A stretch of 46,748 nt of DNA, from contig CAZJKE010000012.1 of the NCBI GenBank assembly GCA_964546585.1, positions 1 through 46,748 of the forward strand, written 5' to 3'. Position numbers and translations under genes: made by a program. This document shows, piece after piece, positions 16,668 to 24,982 of the stretch (its first letter is position 1; every line of letters starts with the position of its first letter). Source of the DNA: CAZJKE01 sp964546585. Lineage in GTDB: Bacteria > Planctomycetota > Phycisphaerae > Phycisphaerales > SM1A02. The notes beneath the pieces are model-generated. The model made no database searches. It saw only the letters and a program-made list of their open reading frames with translations, and had not been told where the DNA came from.

Positions 16668-17231
16668 TCAAAGGGCGGATTCGCGGACCTTGACCTGATT
16701 GTCATAGGCGTCTACGACGGTTACGGGCTGTCCTGCTTCGATCGATCCACTCTCCGCCAAGGCGTCTACCCGCTCGCCATCGATCCGCACGACACCGACC
16801 GGTCGAAGCACGGTGACGGACTCGCCGTGCTTGCCGATCATGGCCCGCATGGCTTCGGCACGCTCGCGCCGCTCGACTTCCGATGCCTGAAATGCATCGT
16901 CTGGATCTTCAATGACCGCACCTCCGAGAATCATCCTGCGGGCCAGCGGCGAGGCGGCCCAGATCCGGAACCCGATCCACACGACGACCGGGCCGAGAAT
17001 GACATAGATGCCGAGCGCGACCATGCCGGTCGTGGCATCGTGCAGAAAGAAAGCCACAAGCGATCCAACAACCGCGACAGCGCCGAGAAGGGCGAGCAAG
17101 CCCCCGGAGGGGACGAACAACTCGACAAAGAAAAGCCCGAGTGCGATAGCAATGAGAATGAAGGCCCAGATCAACATGGCGCCGTTGGCACCGGGTGCGG
17201 ATTGGGCAAGTAGGATCGTCAACTCGGGCAT
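16668..17231 (-). CDS. short NfeD-like membrane protein
   Basis: The 187-residue protein has three hydrophobic stretches (residues ~18-37, 43-64, 69-92) with FFVELFVPSGGLLALLGAVA, the membrane signature of NfeD proteins. A soluble tail ends in an OB-fold-like NfeD domain (about 135-185: LRPVGVVRIDGERVDALAESG). It has no protease domain, so it is the truncated NfeD class. Its start overlaps the long NfeD gene by 13 bases and floA follows 33 bases later. It probably partners FloA. Confidence 0.85.
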   Translation of the reverse strand: MPELTILLAQSAPGANGAMLIWAFILIAIALGLFFVELFVPSGGLLALLGAVAVVGSLVAFFLHDATTGMVALGIYVILGPVVVWIGFRIWAASPLARRMILGGAVIEDPDDAFQASEVERRERAEAMRAMIGKHGESVTVLRPVGVVRIDGERVDALAESGSIEAGQPVTVVDAYDNQVKVRESAL

Positions 17232-18853
17232 TCTTCAACCTCGATCGTGAGCCCTGATTGTATGACACGCACGGTCGATCCGGCGTCGATCCACTGGCCG
17301 CTGGTGACCGCATCATGCATTTGTCCACCGTGTTCGATACGACCACTGGGTCGCAGGTCGGTGGCTGCGATGGCAATGTCTCCGATCGCTGGTCTCGGCG
17401 AGTGATTGGGGTGTGGGGCAGGGATCGATTGTCCCAGCAGTTGGTCATCCAGGACAAGCCTCCGGAAGAGGACTCCGCCGCCAAAGAACCGCAGCGTGAT
17501 CCAGATTGCGATCGCAGCGAGTCCACCACCGCCGATAGTGGTGAGGAGTCCGGTCAGGAGTTGCTGTTGGCCGATGGGGGAATCAAGATCACCGGTGATA
17601 AAGGTCCCGATCATTCCCAGGAAGAGGCAGAGCACACCCGCGACACCTGCGATGCCCGTTCCTGGAATCAGGAACAGTTCGGCGGCGACCAGCGCAAGGC
17701 CCATCAGAACCAGCACGATGTCCCATGACTGGGCGAGTCCTGCCAGCCAGGGTGCGCCGAGCAATATGGCGAGGCAAATCACCGCTCCTGTCCCGAAGAA
17801 GCCGACGCCGCCGGTCGCCATTTCGACGACGATGCAAATAATGAAGATGGCGATGAGGATCAGCCGCACCGGCCAACTGATCAGGAGCCGGACCAGCGAC
17901 TCCGACCAAGTTCGATTGAGCCGCCGCACCGATGTTGCGCCGAACCAGTCGGCGAGTTCCTTGTCATTGGCGATCGATGCGTCTGCCAATCCGTAGGCCA
18001 TCGCGGCGCCAGGCTTGAGCGTCAACAAGCGATCGTCCGGGACGATCTGTTCGACCAATTCCCAACAATCGGCATCATCTGCAGTCAATGAGAGGCGAGA
18101 GGATGGGAGTTCCATCACCATCGCGGGATCAATTGGCGGAGCATCATCATGGGCAACCGTATTTCGCAGGGCGTGAAAGAAGGGCATGATTGGCCCACTG
18201 GCGTTGCGAGGATTGTGGATGGGCGAAAAGTTGCGAGGCGGTGGTTCGCCGAAGACTGTTTCGTACTCCGCGGCGTTGACGCAGATTGTTTCACCGGTCT
18301 TCATATTGCGAAGCAGCCAAAGTTCGATGCCTACGCTCACAAATGACTCAACGAGGTGTTCGTCATAGTGGTTGCGGCGAGCGGAGTCGACGACTTCGAC
18401 GAGGATGGGTGACTCGACCTTGGCCCGCTCGGTTGCCGGGATTGGGCCCAGTGGAGTAATCGGCGCGGCATCGCCGAATGTCGCATCGGGAGAGACGATG
18501 ATGTCTCGGCAGGCAAGGGCGATGATGGTGCCTGCGGAAAATGCTCTCGGATGGATCCACGCCACCGTATTGGGCGGGGCCTTCGTCTTGAGCGTATGGC
18601 AGATGTCGAGGGTGGGCAGGACGCCACCGCCTGGGGTGTCCAGTTCGATGACGATGGCATCGGCATCCGCGGCTTCTGCGAGCCGTCGCTCCAGACTGGT
18701 CGCGGTGACTTGATCGACAACCCCCCGAACGGTGATGACCACCACCTCATCTGCCTGCCGATAGGCCGGCACCGCTGCCGGGGACGACGACACAAGGGCC
18801 AGGAACGCTTCCGCAATCACCATGCCCGCCAGTCTACGCACTGTGAGAATCAT
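17219..18853 (-). CDS. long NfeD protein with ClpP-like membrane serine-protease domain
   Basis: The 544-residue protein starts with a signal or anchor segment and a ClpP/crotonase-fold protease domain (residues ~35-250) containing VIELDTPGGG at 69-77 and the probable catalytic serine at 106 in AFSAGT. A cluster of membrane helices follows (about 325-475, with ELFLIPGTGIAGVAGVL), then a C-terminal NfeD OB-like domain. Related archaeal 1510-N proteases use a Ser-Lys dyad. I chose the ATG at 18853 because the next upstream start falls inside the neighbouring terminator. It is the first gene of a run of seven. Confidence 0.88.
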   Translation of the reverse strand: MILTVRRLAGMVIAEAFLALVSSSPAAVPAYRQADEVVVITVRGVVDQVTATSLERRLAEAADADAIVIELDTPGGGVLPTLDICHTLKTKAPPNTVAWIHPRAFSAGTIIALACRDIIVSPDATFGDAAPITPLGPIPATERAKVESPILVEVVDSARRNHYDEHLVESFVSVGIELWLLRNMKTGETICVNAAEYETVFGEPPPRNFSPIHNPRNASGPIMPFFHALRNTVAHDDAPPIDPAMVMELPSSRLSLTADDADCWELVEQIVPDDRLLTLKPGAAMAYGLADASIANDKELADWFGATSVRRLNRTWSESLVRLLISWPVRLILIAIFIICIVVEMATGGVGFFGTGAVICLAILLGAPWLAGLAQSWDIVLVLMGLALVAAELFLIPGTGIAGVAGVLCLFLGMIGTFITGDLDSPIGQQQLLTGLLTTIGGGGLAAIAIWITLRFFGGGVLFRRLVLDDQLLGQSIPAPHPNHSPRPAIGDIAIAATDLRPSGRIEHGGQMHDAVTSGQWIDAGSTVRVIQSGLTIEVEECPS

Positions 18854-18888
18854 GTACTCGGCGGTTCTGCAGCTGGGGGGCAAAAAGG

Positions 18889-18922
18889 CACCAGCCGCGA
18901 CCTTGGGGGGTCGCGGCTGGTG
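18889..18922 (-). terminator. intrinsic terminator after the prepilin pair
   Basis: A perfect 14-bp stem (18909-18922 with 18889-18902) closes a six-base loop, and on the minus strand it is followed after two bases by TTTTT. It lies 27 bases past the stop of the second prepilin-like gene and just before the NfeD operon, separating the two transcription units. Confidence 0.9.
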
Positions 18923-18948
18923 CGAGAAAAAGAACTGATCAACCGAAC

Positions 18949-19878
18949 TCAGTCGTGGCGGAACTGGGTTATGCCGCCGAATCGACCATCGGTCACATTG
19001 ATATCGCCATAGGCGATGTGTGTGAGCACGATGTCGTGTCCAGTGCCGTCGCCCGTACCATTGGCCGGGTTCGCAGCAAGAGCATCTGCCTCTTCCTCGA
19101 AGAGGTTATCGGGAATCGACAGGCCACTGGAGTTGCTGATGTAGTTGGCGTTCTGCGGATAGAAGGTGCCAAGTGTCTCAGTGTGGTTATCGCCAAAGCA
19201 GACGATACCCTTCCACTCGCCGTCGATGCCATGGAACTGGGTCGACAACGAGTCCGGGTTGGCGGCGATGTCGCCGTCAGCGGGGCCGCGTGTGCCAACG
19301 ACCGCGAACGAACTGTCGTTGATCTTGTGCCAACCCCAATGGTCAACGCGCCGCTCGCCGGTCACAGGAATGATCCCGTAACTGTTGTTGCAGATCCCGC
19401 TGCCACCAATCTGCAGTTCGTTGCTGAACTCCTCGTCCCACAACACGCCTTCATTACTGCCATTGGGCGGCTCATAGACTTCAAAGTTGTATGTGGTCAT
19501 CGCGCCAACATTGCCGTTGGGCTCCGTCGGTGCCATGAGCGTATCTGGCGTGTAGAGGTTCTGCATGATGCAGAGCGAGAGGAGCGACCCGTGATCGTTC
19601 CACTGCAAATCCTCGGGTCCACGGCCTTTGATGTACTGGCCGAGTTGGGTATCCTGCTGTCGCTTCTCAAGTCCAGGAATCGGGAAATACCCATCGTGAT
19701 CGCCGGCCCAAGAGGTCCAGCCTTTGAAGATGCCGTTGATCTGGCTCGCATCCTTGACGAGCATGGCCTGTGCCCGCGCCCGTCCCAGCGCCGGCACGAG
19801 GATGCTCAACAGGAGTGCGATGATGGACATGACCACCAGCAACTCGATGAGCGTAAAGCCCTGTTTTCTTCGGTTCAT
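18949..19878 (-). CDS. type IV prepilin-like (pseudopilin) protein, second of a pair
   Basis: The 309-residue protein has a prepilin leader: MNRRKQG, then FTLIELLVVMSIIALLLSIL, so cleavage by prepilin peptidase would fall after Gly7 with methylation of Phe8. The rest is a large soluble exported domain. Near its C-terminus it shares with its neighbour the pattern FHGxDxxWxGI followed by a GDN/GDA motif (QFHGIDGEWKGIVCFGDNHTE), reminiscent of the C-terminal motif of planctomycete prepilin-like surface proteins. I chose the ATG at 19878 because GGAGA lies 8 bases upstream and the leader length is normal. No pilus assembly gene is nearby. Confidence 0.85.
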   Translation of the reverse strand: MNRRKQGFTLIELLVVMSIIALLLSILVPALGRARAQAMLVKDASQINGIFKGWTSWAGDHDGYFPIPGLEKRQQDTQLGQYIKGRGPEDLQWNDHGSLLSLCIMQNLYTPDTLMAPTEPNGNVGAMTTYNFEVYEPPNGSNEGVLWDEEFSNELQIGGSGICNNSYGIIPVTGERRVDHWGWHKINDSSFAVVGTRGPADGDIAANPDSLSTQFHGIDGEWKGIVCFGDNHTETLGTFYPQNANYISNSSGLSIPDNLFEEEADALAANPANGTGDGTGHDIVLTHIAYGDINVTDGRFGGITQFRHD

Positions 19879-19922
19879 TGGAATAGTCTCCAGTCGATAA
19901 TCCATTTCATCGGTGTTGGTCA

Positions 19923-20921
19923 TCATGGCAGCAATTCATCCCAGGACGCGATGACATTCTTGCCATCGGCGCTGGCCAGCCATGACATGGAAAGCCAGAC
20001 ATCGCCAGAGGGTGCTCCGGGATAGGTCAGGCCGCCTGCAAAGTCGGAAAAGTCCGCGTCGAACATGTTGTCTTTGACAAAGCCAAATCCATCGCGGGGT
20101 TCATACTGGACACCCTGGGCCCAGAACGACTTGCTGTAATGCGCGGAAGCATCGCCCGCGACATAGATACCTTCCCACTGCTGGTCCGGGCCATGGAACT
20201 GAAGCGTCGGGGACTTGGAGTAGTCCTCGCCCTCGATCGTTCCCATGTTGGTCCCGCGGTTGGCGAGCATGATGTCGTCGGTACTGGCCTCCGAGCTCCA
20301 CCGACGCTTCATTCGGTCGCCGCACAGTGTCAGGTGGGCGTAAGAAACGTGGCAGTTGTCCGTCGCTGAGCCGCTGCCGGAGTGGTCGCCGGACGGATCA
20401 CCGCTGAAGTCGGGATCCCAGTAGGAATCCTGGCCGGTGGGGTCGTACATCGCATAGTCGTACGCCACCTCCGCGGCATCCTTGGAGGTGTCGCCCTTGG
20501 CAATGACGATCGGATTTACTTCGACGGGGCCGACGCAGACATCGGGTGTGAAGTAATTCTGAGCGATCATGGCCGAAAAGAGGTAGCCCGTCCTGTTGAA
20601 GGTGTACTGAGGAGGGCCCATGCCAGGGATGTCCTGGCTGCCCATTGGCCCCGTGTACGAGCCGCCGGTGCTGCCCATGTCTGCCCGATCACGATTGATG
20701 TGACTGGGTTTGGGCATCTCATTGTTGTTCTCGGCCGCAAAGATGGAGAAGGTCTGGTAGATCCCCTTCGCCTGCGCCTGATCCCGGCGTGTTCGTGCCG
20801 CAGCCATCGCACCTGAAAGCGCCGGCAGGAGCAGGCCCATCAGTAGTGCGATGATGGCAATCACGACCAGCAACTCGATCAGCGTGAAGCCTCGTATTCT
20901 TGTGTGTCGCATGTGTCGCAT
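19923..20921 (-). CDS. type IV prepilin-like (pseudopilin) protein, first of a pair
   Basis: The 332-residue protein begins MRHMRHTRIRG, then FTLIELLVVIAIIALLMGLL, a classical prepilin peptidase site after Gly11. The body is a soluble, Gly/Ser/Asp-rich domain. Its QFHGPDQQWEGIYVAGDASAH segment aligns with QFHGIDGEWKGIVCFGDNHTE of the following gene, so the two are diverged paralogues, perhaps subunits of one fibre or secretion pseudopilus. The ATG at 20921 has GGAGA 9 bases upstream; an ATG three codons later is less well placed. A gap of 44 bases separates it from the next gene. Confidence 0.85.
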   Translation of the reverse strand: MRHMRHTRIRGFTLIELLVVIAIIALLMGLLLPALSGAMAAARTRRDQAQAKGIYQTFSIFAAENNNEMPKPSHINRDRADMGSTGGSYTGPMGSQDIPGMGPPQYTFNRTGYLFSAMIAQNYFTPDVCVGPVEVNPIVIAKGDTSKDAAEVAYDYAMYDPTGQDSYWDPDFSGDPSGDHSGSGSATDNCHVSYAHLTLCGDRMKRRWSSEASTDDIMLANRGTNMGTIEGEDYSKSPTLQFHGPDQQWEGIYVAGDASAHYSKSFWAQGVQYEPRDGFGFVKDNMFDADFSDFAGGLTYPGAPSGDVWLSMSWLASADGKNVIASWDELLP

Positions 20922-21401
20922 GTTCGCAGTTCTCCGTAAATGGTTGAAGATCAAATAAGAACGGTGGCAAGTCGGCGAGTCGCCCATCGTCGCCAGTGAA
21001 GGTTCCTCTCCCTGACCGAGAGAAACGCAACGGCGAACAGGACGGTGACTCCGGCGACAAACCGGTGTACATGGCCGGCAGGGACATCCATCGCCCCTGA
21101 CCGTTGAGCGGATCGATCACATTGATCGAATGGCACCGCACGCACCGACGATGGCCCCTGTGGCGACCCGCTGCATTGAGACATGGCGGGTTCTGGCCGA
21201 GTCGTCGGCGATCACATTGTCTGACCAGTGCGGCGGAAGAATCTGCCCGCGGGAGAGCGAGCGAATAAGAGCGGTCAACCGAATCATGGTTGCCACAGCG
21301 GTCTGTTCCCCGATGAATCTATACATGGTTGGGGCAGGCAAGGATCCCGTCAACCCCCTAAGGAGGTGAAATCGGTGCACTTTTCTTTATGGGTCCGATA
21401 A
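20922..21401. other. 480-bp region upstream of the prepilin pair, no convincing gene
   Basis: This stretch separates the RidA-family stop from the first prepilin start. A minus-strand frame of up to 87 codons (21117-21380) is open but has no recognisable domain and no ribosome site, and I do not call it. The region probably holds the promoter and leader of the prepilin operon. On the plus strand AAGGAGGTGA at 21359-21368 is a full-strength Shine-Dalgarno followed at 21375 by a nine-codon frame (VHFSLWVR, stop), with no real gene behind it. I recognise no known riboswitch. Confidence 0.5.
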
Positions 21402-21878
21402 TCAGCCGGCAGTCTGCTCCACCTCGAACACGACATCGACCTCCACGGATACCCCAACAGGGAGCGCAATGGCCCCGACGGCCACCCGTGTGTGGCGACC
21501 GGCCTCGCCGAAAATCTCCTGAAAAAGATCGCTCGCTCCGTTCGCTACGGCCGGTTGGTCACCAAATCCGGCATCGGAAGCAACCGAAATCCGGACCTGC
21601 ACCACGGAGATCACGCGATCAAGGTCCCCTCCGAGCGCATCGGCGGCTACTGCCAAGGCGTTGAGGCCACACTGTCGCGCAGCAGCATTCGCTTCCACAA
21701 TTGACACATCCGACGGCACGGATCCTTGGCACACGATGGCCCCATCCCTCATGGGAATCTGCCCGCTCACATACAGGAGGTGGCCCACCATCCTGGCGGG
21801 GACATAGCTTGCAATGGGCTGTGGCGGCTCGGGGAGGACTATGCCCAGTTCATTCAGTCGCTGTGCAACACCAGGCAT
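21402..21878 (-). CDS. RidA/YjgF/YER057c-like family protein
   Basis: The 158-residue protein resembles the longer RidA-related branch, not canonical 128-residue RidA: GHLLYVSGQIP near 32-42, EANAAARQCGLNALAVAADALGGDLDRV near 62-89, NGASDLFQEIFGEAGRHTRVAVGAIALP near 113-140, and a final VSVEVDVVFEVE strand. The family forms trimers, and canonical RidA hydrolyses reactive enamine/imine intermediates; activity of this branch is often uncertain. The ATG at 21878 gives the normal N-terminus. It is divergent from the transaldolase gene, with 39 bases between starts. Confidence 0.85.
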   Translation of the reverse strand: MPGVAQRLNELGIVLPEPPQPIASYVPARMVGHLLYVSGQIPMRDGAIVCQGSVPSDVSIVEANAAARQCGLNALAVAADALGGDLDRVISVVQVRISVASDAGFGDQPAVANGASDLFQEIFGEAGRHTRVAVGAIALPVGVSVEVDVVFEVEQTAG

Positions 21879-21917
21879 GGCCGCGATGATACGCACATCC
21901 GGACTATCATGGGTTCC

Positions 21918-22574
21918 ATGGAACTGTATATCGACACAGCGAACATTGACGAGATTCGGGAAGCGGCCGCCATGGGCGTCCTTGATGGAGTGACGACCAA
22001 CCCGAGCCTCGTAGCAAAGGAAGGCGTTGACTTTCATGCCCGCCTCGCCGAAATCTGCCAGATCGTTCCGGGTCCGGTGAGCGGGGAAGTCGTGGCGACG
22101 GAACACGACGAGATCATTCCAGAAGCGGAACAGTTGCTGACCATTGCGCCCAACATCGTGATCAAGGTACCTTGCACCGTGCATGGTCTTCGCGCTTGCA
22201 AGACGCTGTCCGACCGCGGCGTCCGCGTAAACATGACGCTGTGTTTTCAGCCCCTGCAGGCAATACTCGCGGCGAAGGCGGGCGCTTTCCTGATCAGTCC
22301 GTTTCTCGGTCGCATCGACGACATCGGTGGCGATGGCATGGAACTCATCCAACAGATACGAACGATCTACGACAACTACGGATTCACAACGAAGATCCTC
22401 GCCGCGTCCATTCGACATCCGTTGCACCTCGTGCAATGTGCGCTCGTCGGCGCCGATGTCGCTACCGTGCCTTTCAAGGTGATCGGGCAGATGATGGACC
22501 ACCCACTCACGGACAAGGGGCTTGCGAAGTTTCTCGCCGACTGGGAGTCGACGCGGCAGGCCGCCACTGTCTGA
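21918..22574 (+). CDS. small transaldolase / fructose-6-phosphate aldolase-like (TalC/Fsa family)
   Basis: The 218-residue protein is a compact class I aldolase of the transaldolase superfamily. Landmarks are MELYIDTANIDEI at the start, DGVTTNPSLVAKEG near 23-36, the Schiff-base lysine in IVIKVPCT near 86, NMTLCFQ near 109, and SPFLGRIDDIG near 131. The length is that of TalC/Fsa, about 100 residues shorter than classical TalB. Whether it acts as transaldolase or as fructose-6-phosphate aldolase cannot be decided here. The ATG at 21918 fits the family; an ATG at 21909 adds MGS. Confidence 0.9.
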   Translation: MELYIDTANIDEIREAAAMGVLDGVTTNPSLVAKEGVDFHARLAEICQIVPGPVSGEVVATEHDEIIPEAEQLLTIAPNIVIKVPCTVHGLRACKTLSDRGVRVNMTLCFQPLQAILAAKAGAFLISPFLGRIDDIGGDGMELIQQIRTIYDNYGFTTKILAASIRHPLHLVQCALVGADVATVPFKVIGQMMDHPLTDKGLAKFLADWESTRQAATV

Positions 22575-22583
22575 GTTTTCGGG

Positions 22584-23867
22584 CTACGACGCAGCTACAA
22601 GTGCAAGCAAGATCAGATTCGCCAGCACGCTGATTCCCAGCAGGACCCAGAGTCCGATGGGCTGGGCGGCGGTCTTGACGGGATCGGGTTGCTGCGCGGC
22701 GACCGGCGCCGGTGGCCCGGAGGGGTGAGCCGTTTCGGCAAGCATCTGAAAGTCAAGCGTGGGTTGGGCGAAGTGTGGCGTCTTTCCCTGCTCCACCATT
22801 TCCAGATCTTCAATGACATCCATCGCTGTCTGGTAGCGTCGAGCGACGCTCTTGGCCATCATCATCTCAATCACCTGAGAGAGTCCAGGCGACAGCGAAG
22901 GGTTGATGTGATCCGGCGGCGTAAGCGCCTGTTTGAGGTGCCGGTGCATGACATCCGAGGGGTTCTTCCCCTTGAAGGGCACCTGCCCCGTGACCATGTG
23001 GTAACAGGTTGCGCCCAGGCCATAGATGTCTGCTGCGGGCGTGATGTCAACCTTGCCGCGTATCTGCTCTGGACTGATGTAATACGGCGTGCCGTAGGCG
23101 CGACCTGCCTCGGATTCCGCGGCTTCCTGATCCGCCAGTGCGCGGGCCAGGCCAAGGTCAGCGAGTTTCACGGTTCCTCGCGAAGAGATCATGATGTTCT
23201 TCGGCTTGATGTCCCGGTGAATGAAACCAGCATCATGGGCGTGTTGCAATGCAGCGGCTACCTGCTTGATGATGCGAATGGCATCCGCTTCCCCAAGTCG
23301 CTTCTCGCTCACGATCTGGTCATAGACCGTTTCGCCATCCACGTACTCCATGACAAAGTAGTGATGATCGCCGGACTGTCCGACATCGTAGGCCTGCACA
23401 ATGTTGGGATGATTCAGCCTTGCTGCTGCCCGGCCTTCCTTGTAGAACCGATCGAGAAACTCCCTGTTGTCCGAGAACTTCTGTGGCAACACCTTGATCG
23501 CGACCGGCCGGTCAAGACTCTCCTGCTGCGCAAGAAAGACAGTCGCCATCGCGCCGGCGCCGAGTTTGCGAATGATTCGATATCCGGAAATCCGTTGCGT
23601 CGACTTCCGTGCGTCGAATTCCGTGTGAATGCGCTCGATCTGCCGCCGAGTGACATACTGATGGCTGATCAGAAGATCGACGAGTGTTCGGCCCACGCCC
23701 TCCCCGTCACCTCCATCCAGAAGTGAATTGCACTCTTCCAGTTCCTCGGCAGTCACCAATCCATTGTCAACGACAATCTTGCCCAGCGCCGTCTCAAATC
23801 CGCTGGTCGTTCCGCCGGGGCTCATTGGCCCGTCGGCTTCGGATTGTGTTGGTGTCTCGTCGGACAT
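22584..23867 (-). CDS. membrane-anchored Ser/Thr protein kinase with N-terminal two-motif module
   Basis: The 427-residue protein has a Hanks-type kinase domain from about residue 96 to 350: a glycine loop LGAGAMATVF, Lys125 in VAIKVL, HRDIKPKN at 217-224, DLG (for DFG) at 237-239, and SPEQIRG. A proline-rich linker leads to one C-terminal membrane helix (about 403-424). The first 90 residues hold two similar motifs, ALGKIVVDNGLVTAEEL and GRTLVDLLISHQYVTRRQI, resembling the short repeats of GspE/MshE N-terminal domains, some of which bind cyclic di-GMP. Target proteins are unknown. It is divergent from the GT9 gene by 89 bases. Confidence 0.9.
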   Translation of the reverse strand: MSDETPTQSEADGPMSPGGTTSGFETALGKIVVDNGLVTAEELEECNSLLDGGDGEGVGRTLVDLLISHQYVTRRQIERIHTEFDARKSTQRISGYRIIRKLGAGAMATVFLAQQESLDRPVAIKVLPQKFSDNREFLDRFYKEGRAAARLNHPNIVQAYDVGQSGDHHYFVMEYVDGETVYDQIVSEKRLGEADAIRIIKQVAAALQHAHDAGFIHRDIKPKNIMISSRGTVKLADLGLARALADQEAAESEAGRAYGTPYYISPEQIRGKVDITPAADIYGLGATCYHMVTGQVPFKGKNPSDVMHRHLKQALTPPDHINPSLSPGLSQVIEMMMAKSVARRYQTAMDVIEDLEMVEQGKTPHFAQPTLDFQMLAETAHPSGPPAPVAAQQPDPVKTAAQPIGLWVLLGISVLANLILLALVAAS

Positions 23868-23956
23868 TCGTCTGTTCCTCAGAAGGGGACTATTGACCGG
23901 TATGCCAGCAGTGTCAAGGCAGGCGGTAGCATGCAGCCTCTCAAGGGCCGCCGATC

Positions 23957-24982
23957 ATGGGAGATCCACAGAGAATCCTGTTCATTCGCCCCAGCGCGCT
24001 GGGCGATGTGGTCCGGAGCCTACCGGTCGTGGCCAGCCTGCGGGCCGCCTTCCCGGAGGCGACGATCGACTGGCTCGTGCAGACCGAGTTCGTCGATGCA
24101 GTGGTTGCCCACCCGGATGTCACCGCGGTCATTCCCTTCAATCGCAGCCAACTGGGCCGCTGGTATCTCCCCGGGGGGCTGCGGAGCGTCCAAAGACTCG
24201 TGGGGCAACTTCGCGAGCGGGCGTACGACCTTGTCATCGACGGGCAGGGGCTCGGCCGGAGCGCTTTCCTTGCCAGAGCCACCCGGGCGCCCCGCCGCGT
24301 TGGCCCGGACGACGCAAGGGAGTTTGGATGGCTGGGATACACCCAGCGAGTCAAACGGCACAAGATGCATACGGTCGAGCGGATGCTGGAACTGGTCGAG
24401 GCGATCGGTGTACCGCCCGTGACGACGGCATCGTTGGTCCCACGGGATGAAGATGTGGCCTGGTGGTCGCAGCGACGGTCGGAACGGGGCATCATCGAGG
24501 ATCCGGCCGTTATTGCTCCGACAGCGAGGTGGGAATCCAAACGCTGGCCGGGCGAGCGATTTGCCGCACTTGCCGAGCACCTCTGCGCGGCGCACGGTTC
24601 GGTCGTGCTTGTCGGCGGCCCTTGGGAGCGAAATCAGGTTGCAGCGGTCGCCGCCGTGGATGGTGTACACGACCTGCTCGACGACATGACCGTCGGCCGA
24701 TTGATGGCCATCATCAGCACCTCGGTGTTTACGGTGGCGAATGACTCAGCGGCGCTGCACATCGCCGCTGGATTTCACCGGCCTTGTCTTGGCCTCTTCG
24801 GACCCACCGATCCCGCTGCTGTCGGTCCCTGGCCCGATTCGAATGATGTCATCGCGGCCCATCGGATGCCCGGGACGCACTACCGCGATGCATCGTTGGG
24901 CGACCGACTCATGCGAGAGATCGAACTGGATGCAGTCATCGCCCGCGTCGATGCGGCTTTGCGCGAAGAGAGCGGGGCGTAA
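23957..24982 (+). CDS. GT9-family glycosyltransferase (heptosyltransferase-like)
   Basis: The 341-residue protein follows the ADP-heptose:LPS heptosyltransferase pattern: ILFIRPSALGDVVRSLPVVASLRAAFP at the start, VIDGQGLGRSAFLARATRA near 93, a second Rossmann half with IAPTARWESKRWPGERFAALA near 185, and VANDSAALHIAAGFHRPCLGLFGPTDP near 262-288. It probably transfers heptose onto the inner core of lipopolysaccharide, in keeping with hldE and lpxK downstream. The acceptor position (WaaC, WaaF or other) is not resolved. It heads an overlapping plus-strand gene run. Confidence 0.88.
   Translation: MGDPQRILFIRPSALGDVVRSLPVVASLRAAFPEATIDWLVQTEFVDAVVAHPDVTAVIPFNRSQLGRWYLPGGLRSVQRLVGQLRERAYDLVIDGQGLGRSAFLARATRAPRRVGPDDAREFGWLGYTQRVKRHKMHTVERMLELVEAIGVPPVTTASLVPRDEDVAWWSQRRSERGIIEDPAVIAPTARWESKRWPGERFAALAEHLCAAHGSVVLVGGPWERNQVAAVAAVDGVHDLLDDMTVGRLMAIISTSVFTVANDSAALHIAAGFHRPCLGLFGPTDPAAVGPWPDSNDVIAAHRMPGTHYRDASLGDRLMREIELDAVIARVDAALREESGA

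Noticed and set aside
20922..21116. Cyclic di-GMP (GEMM) riboswitch ahead of the prepilin gene
   Set aside because: The location is attractive, but I cannot find the conserved GCAAAGC-type core or the expected paired elements on the minus strand.
21117..21380. 87-codon minus-strand frame between the RidA-family gene and the prepilin genes
   Set aside because: No ribosome site at any start, no recognisable domain, no hydrophobic or repeat pattern, and a composition like the non-coding frames of the neighbourhood. Left as unassigned.
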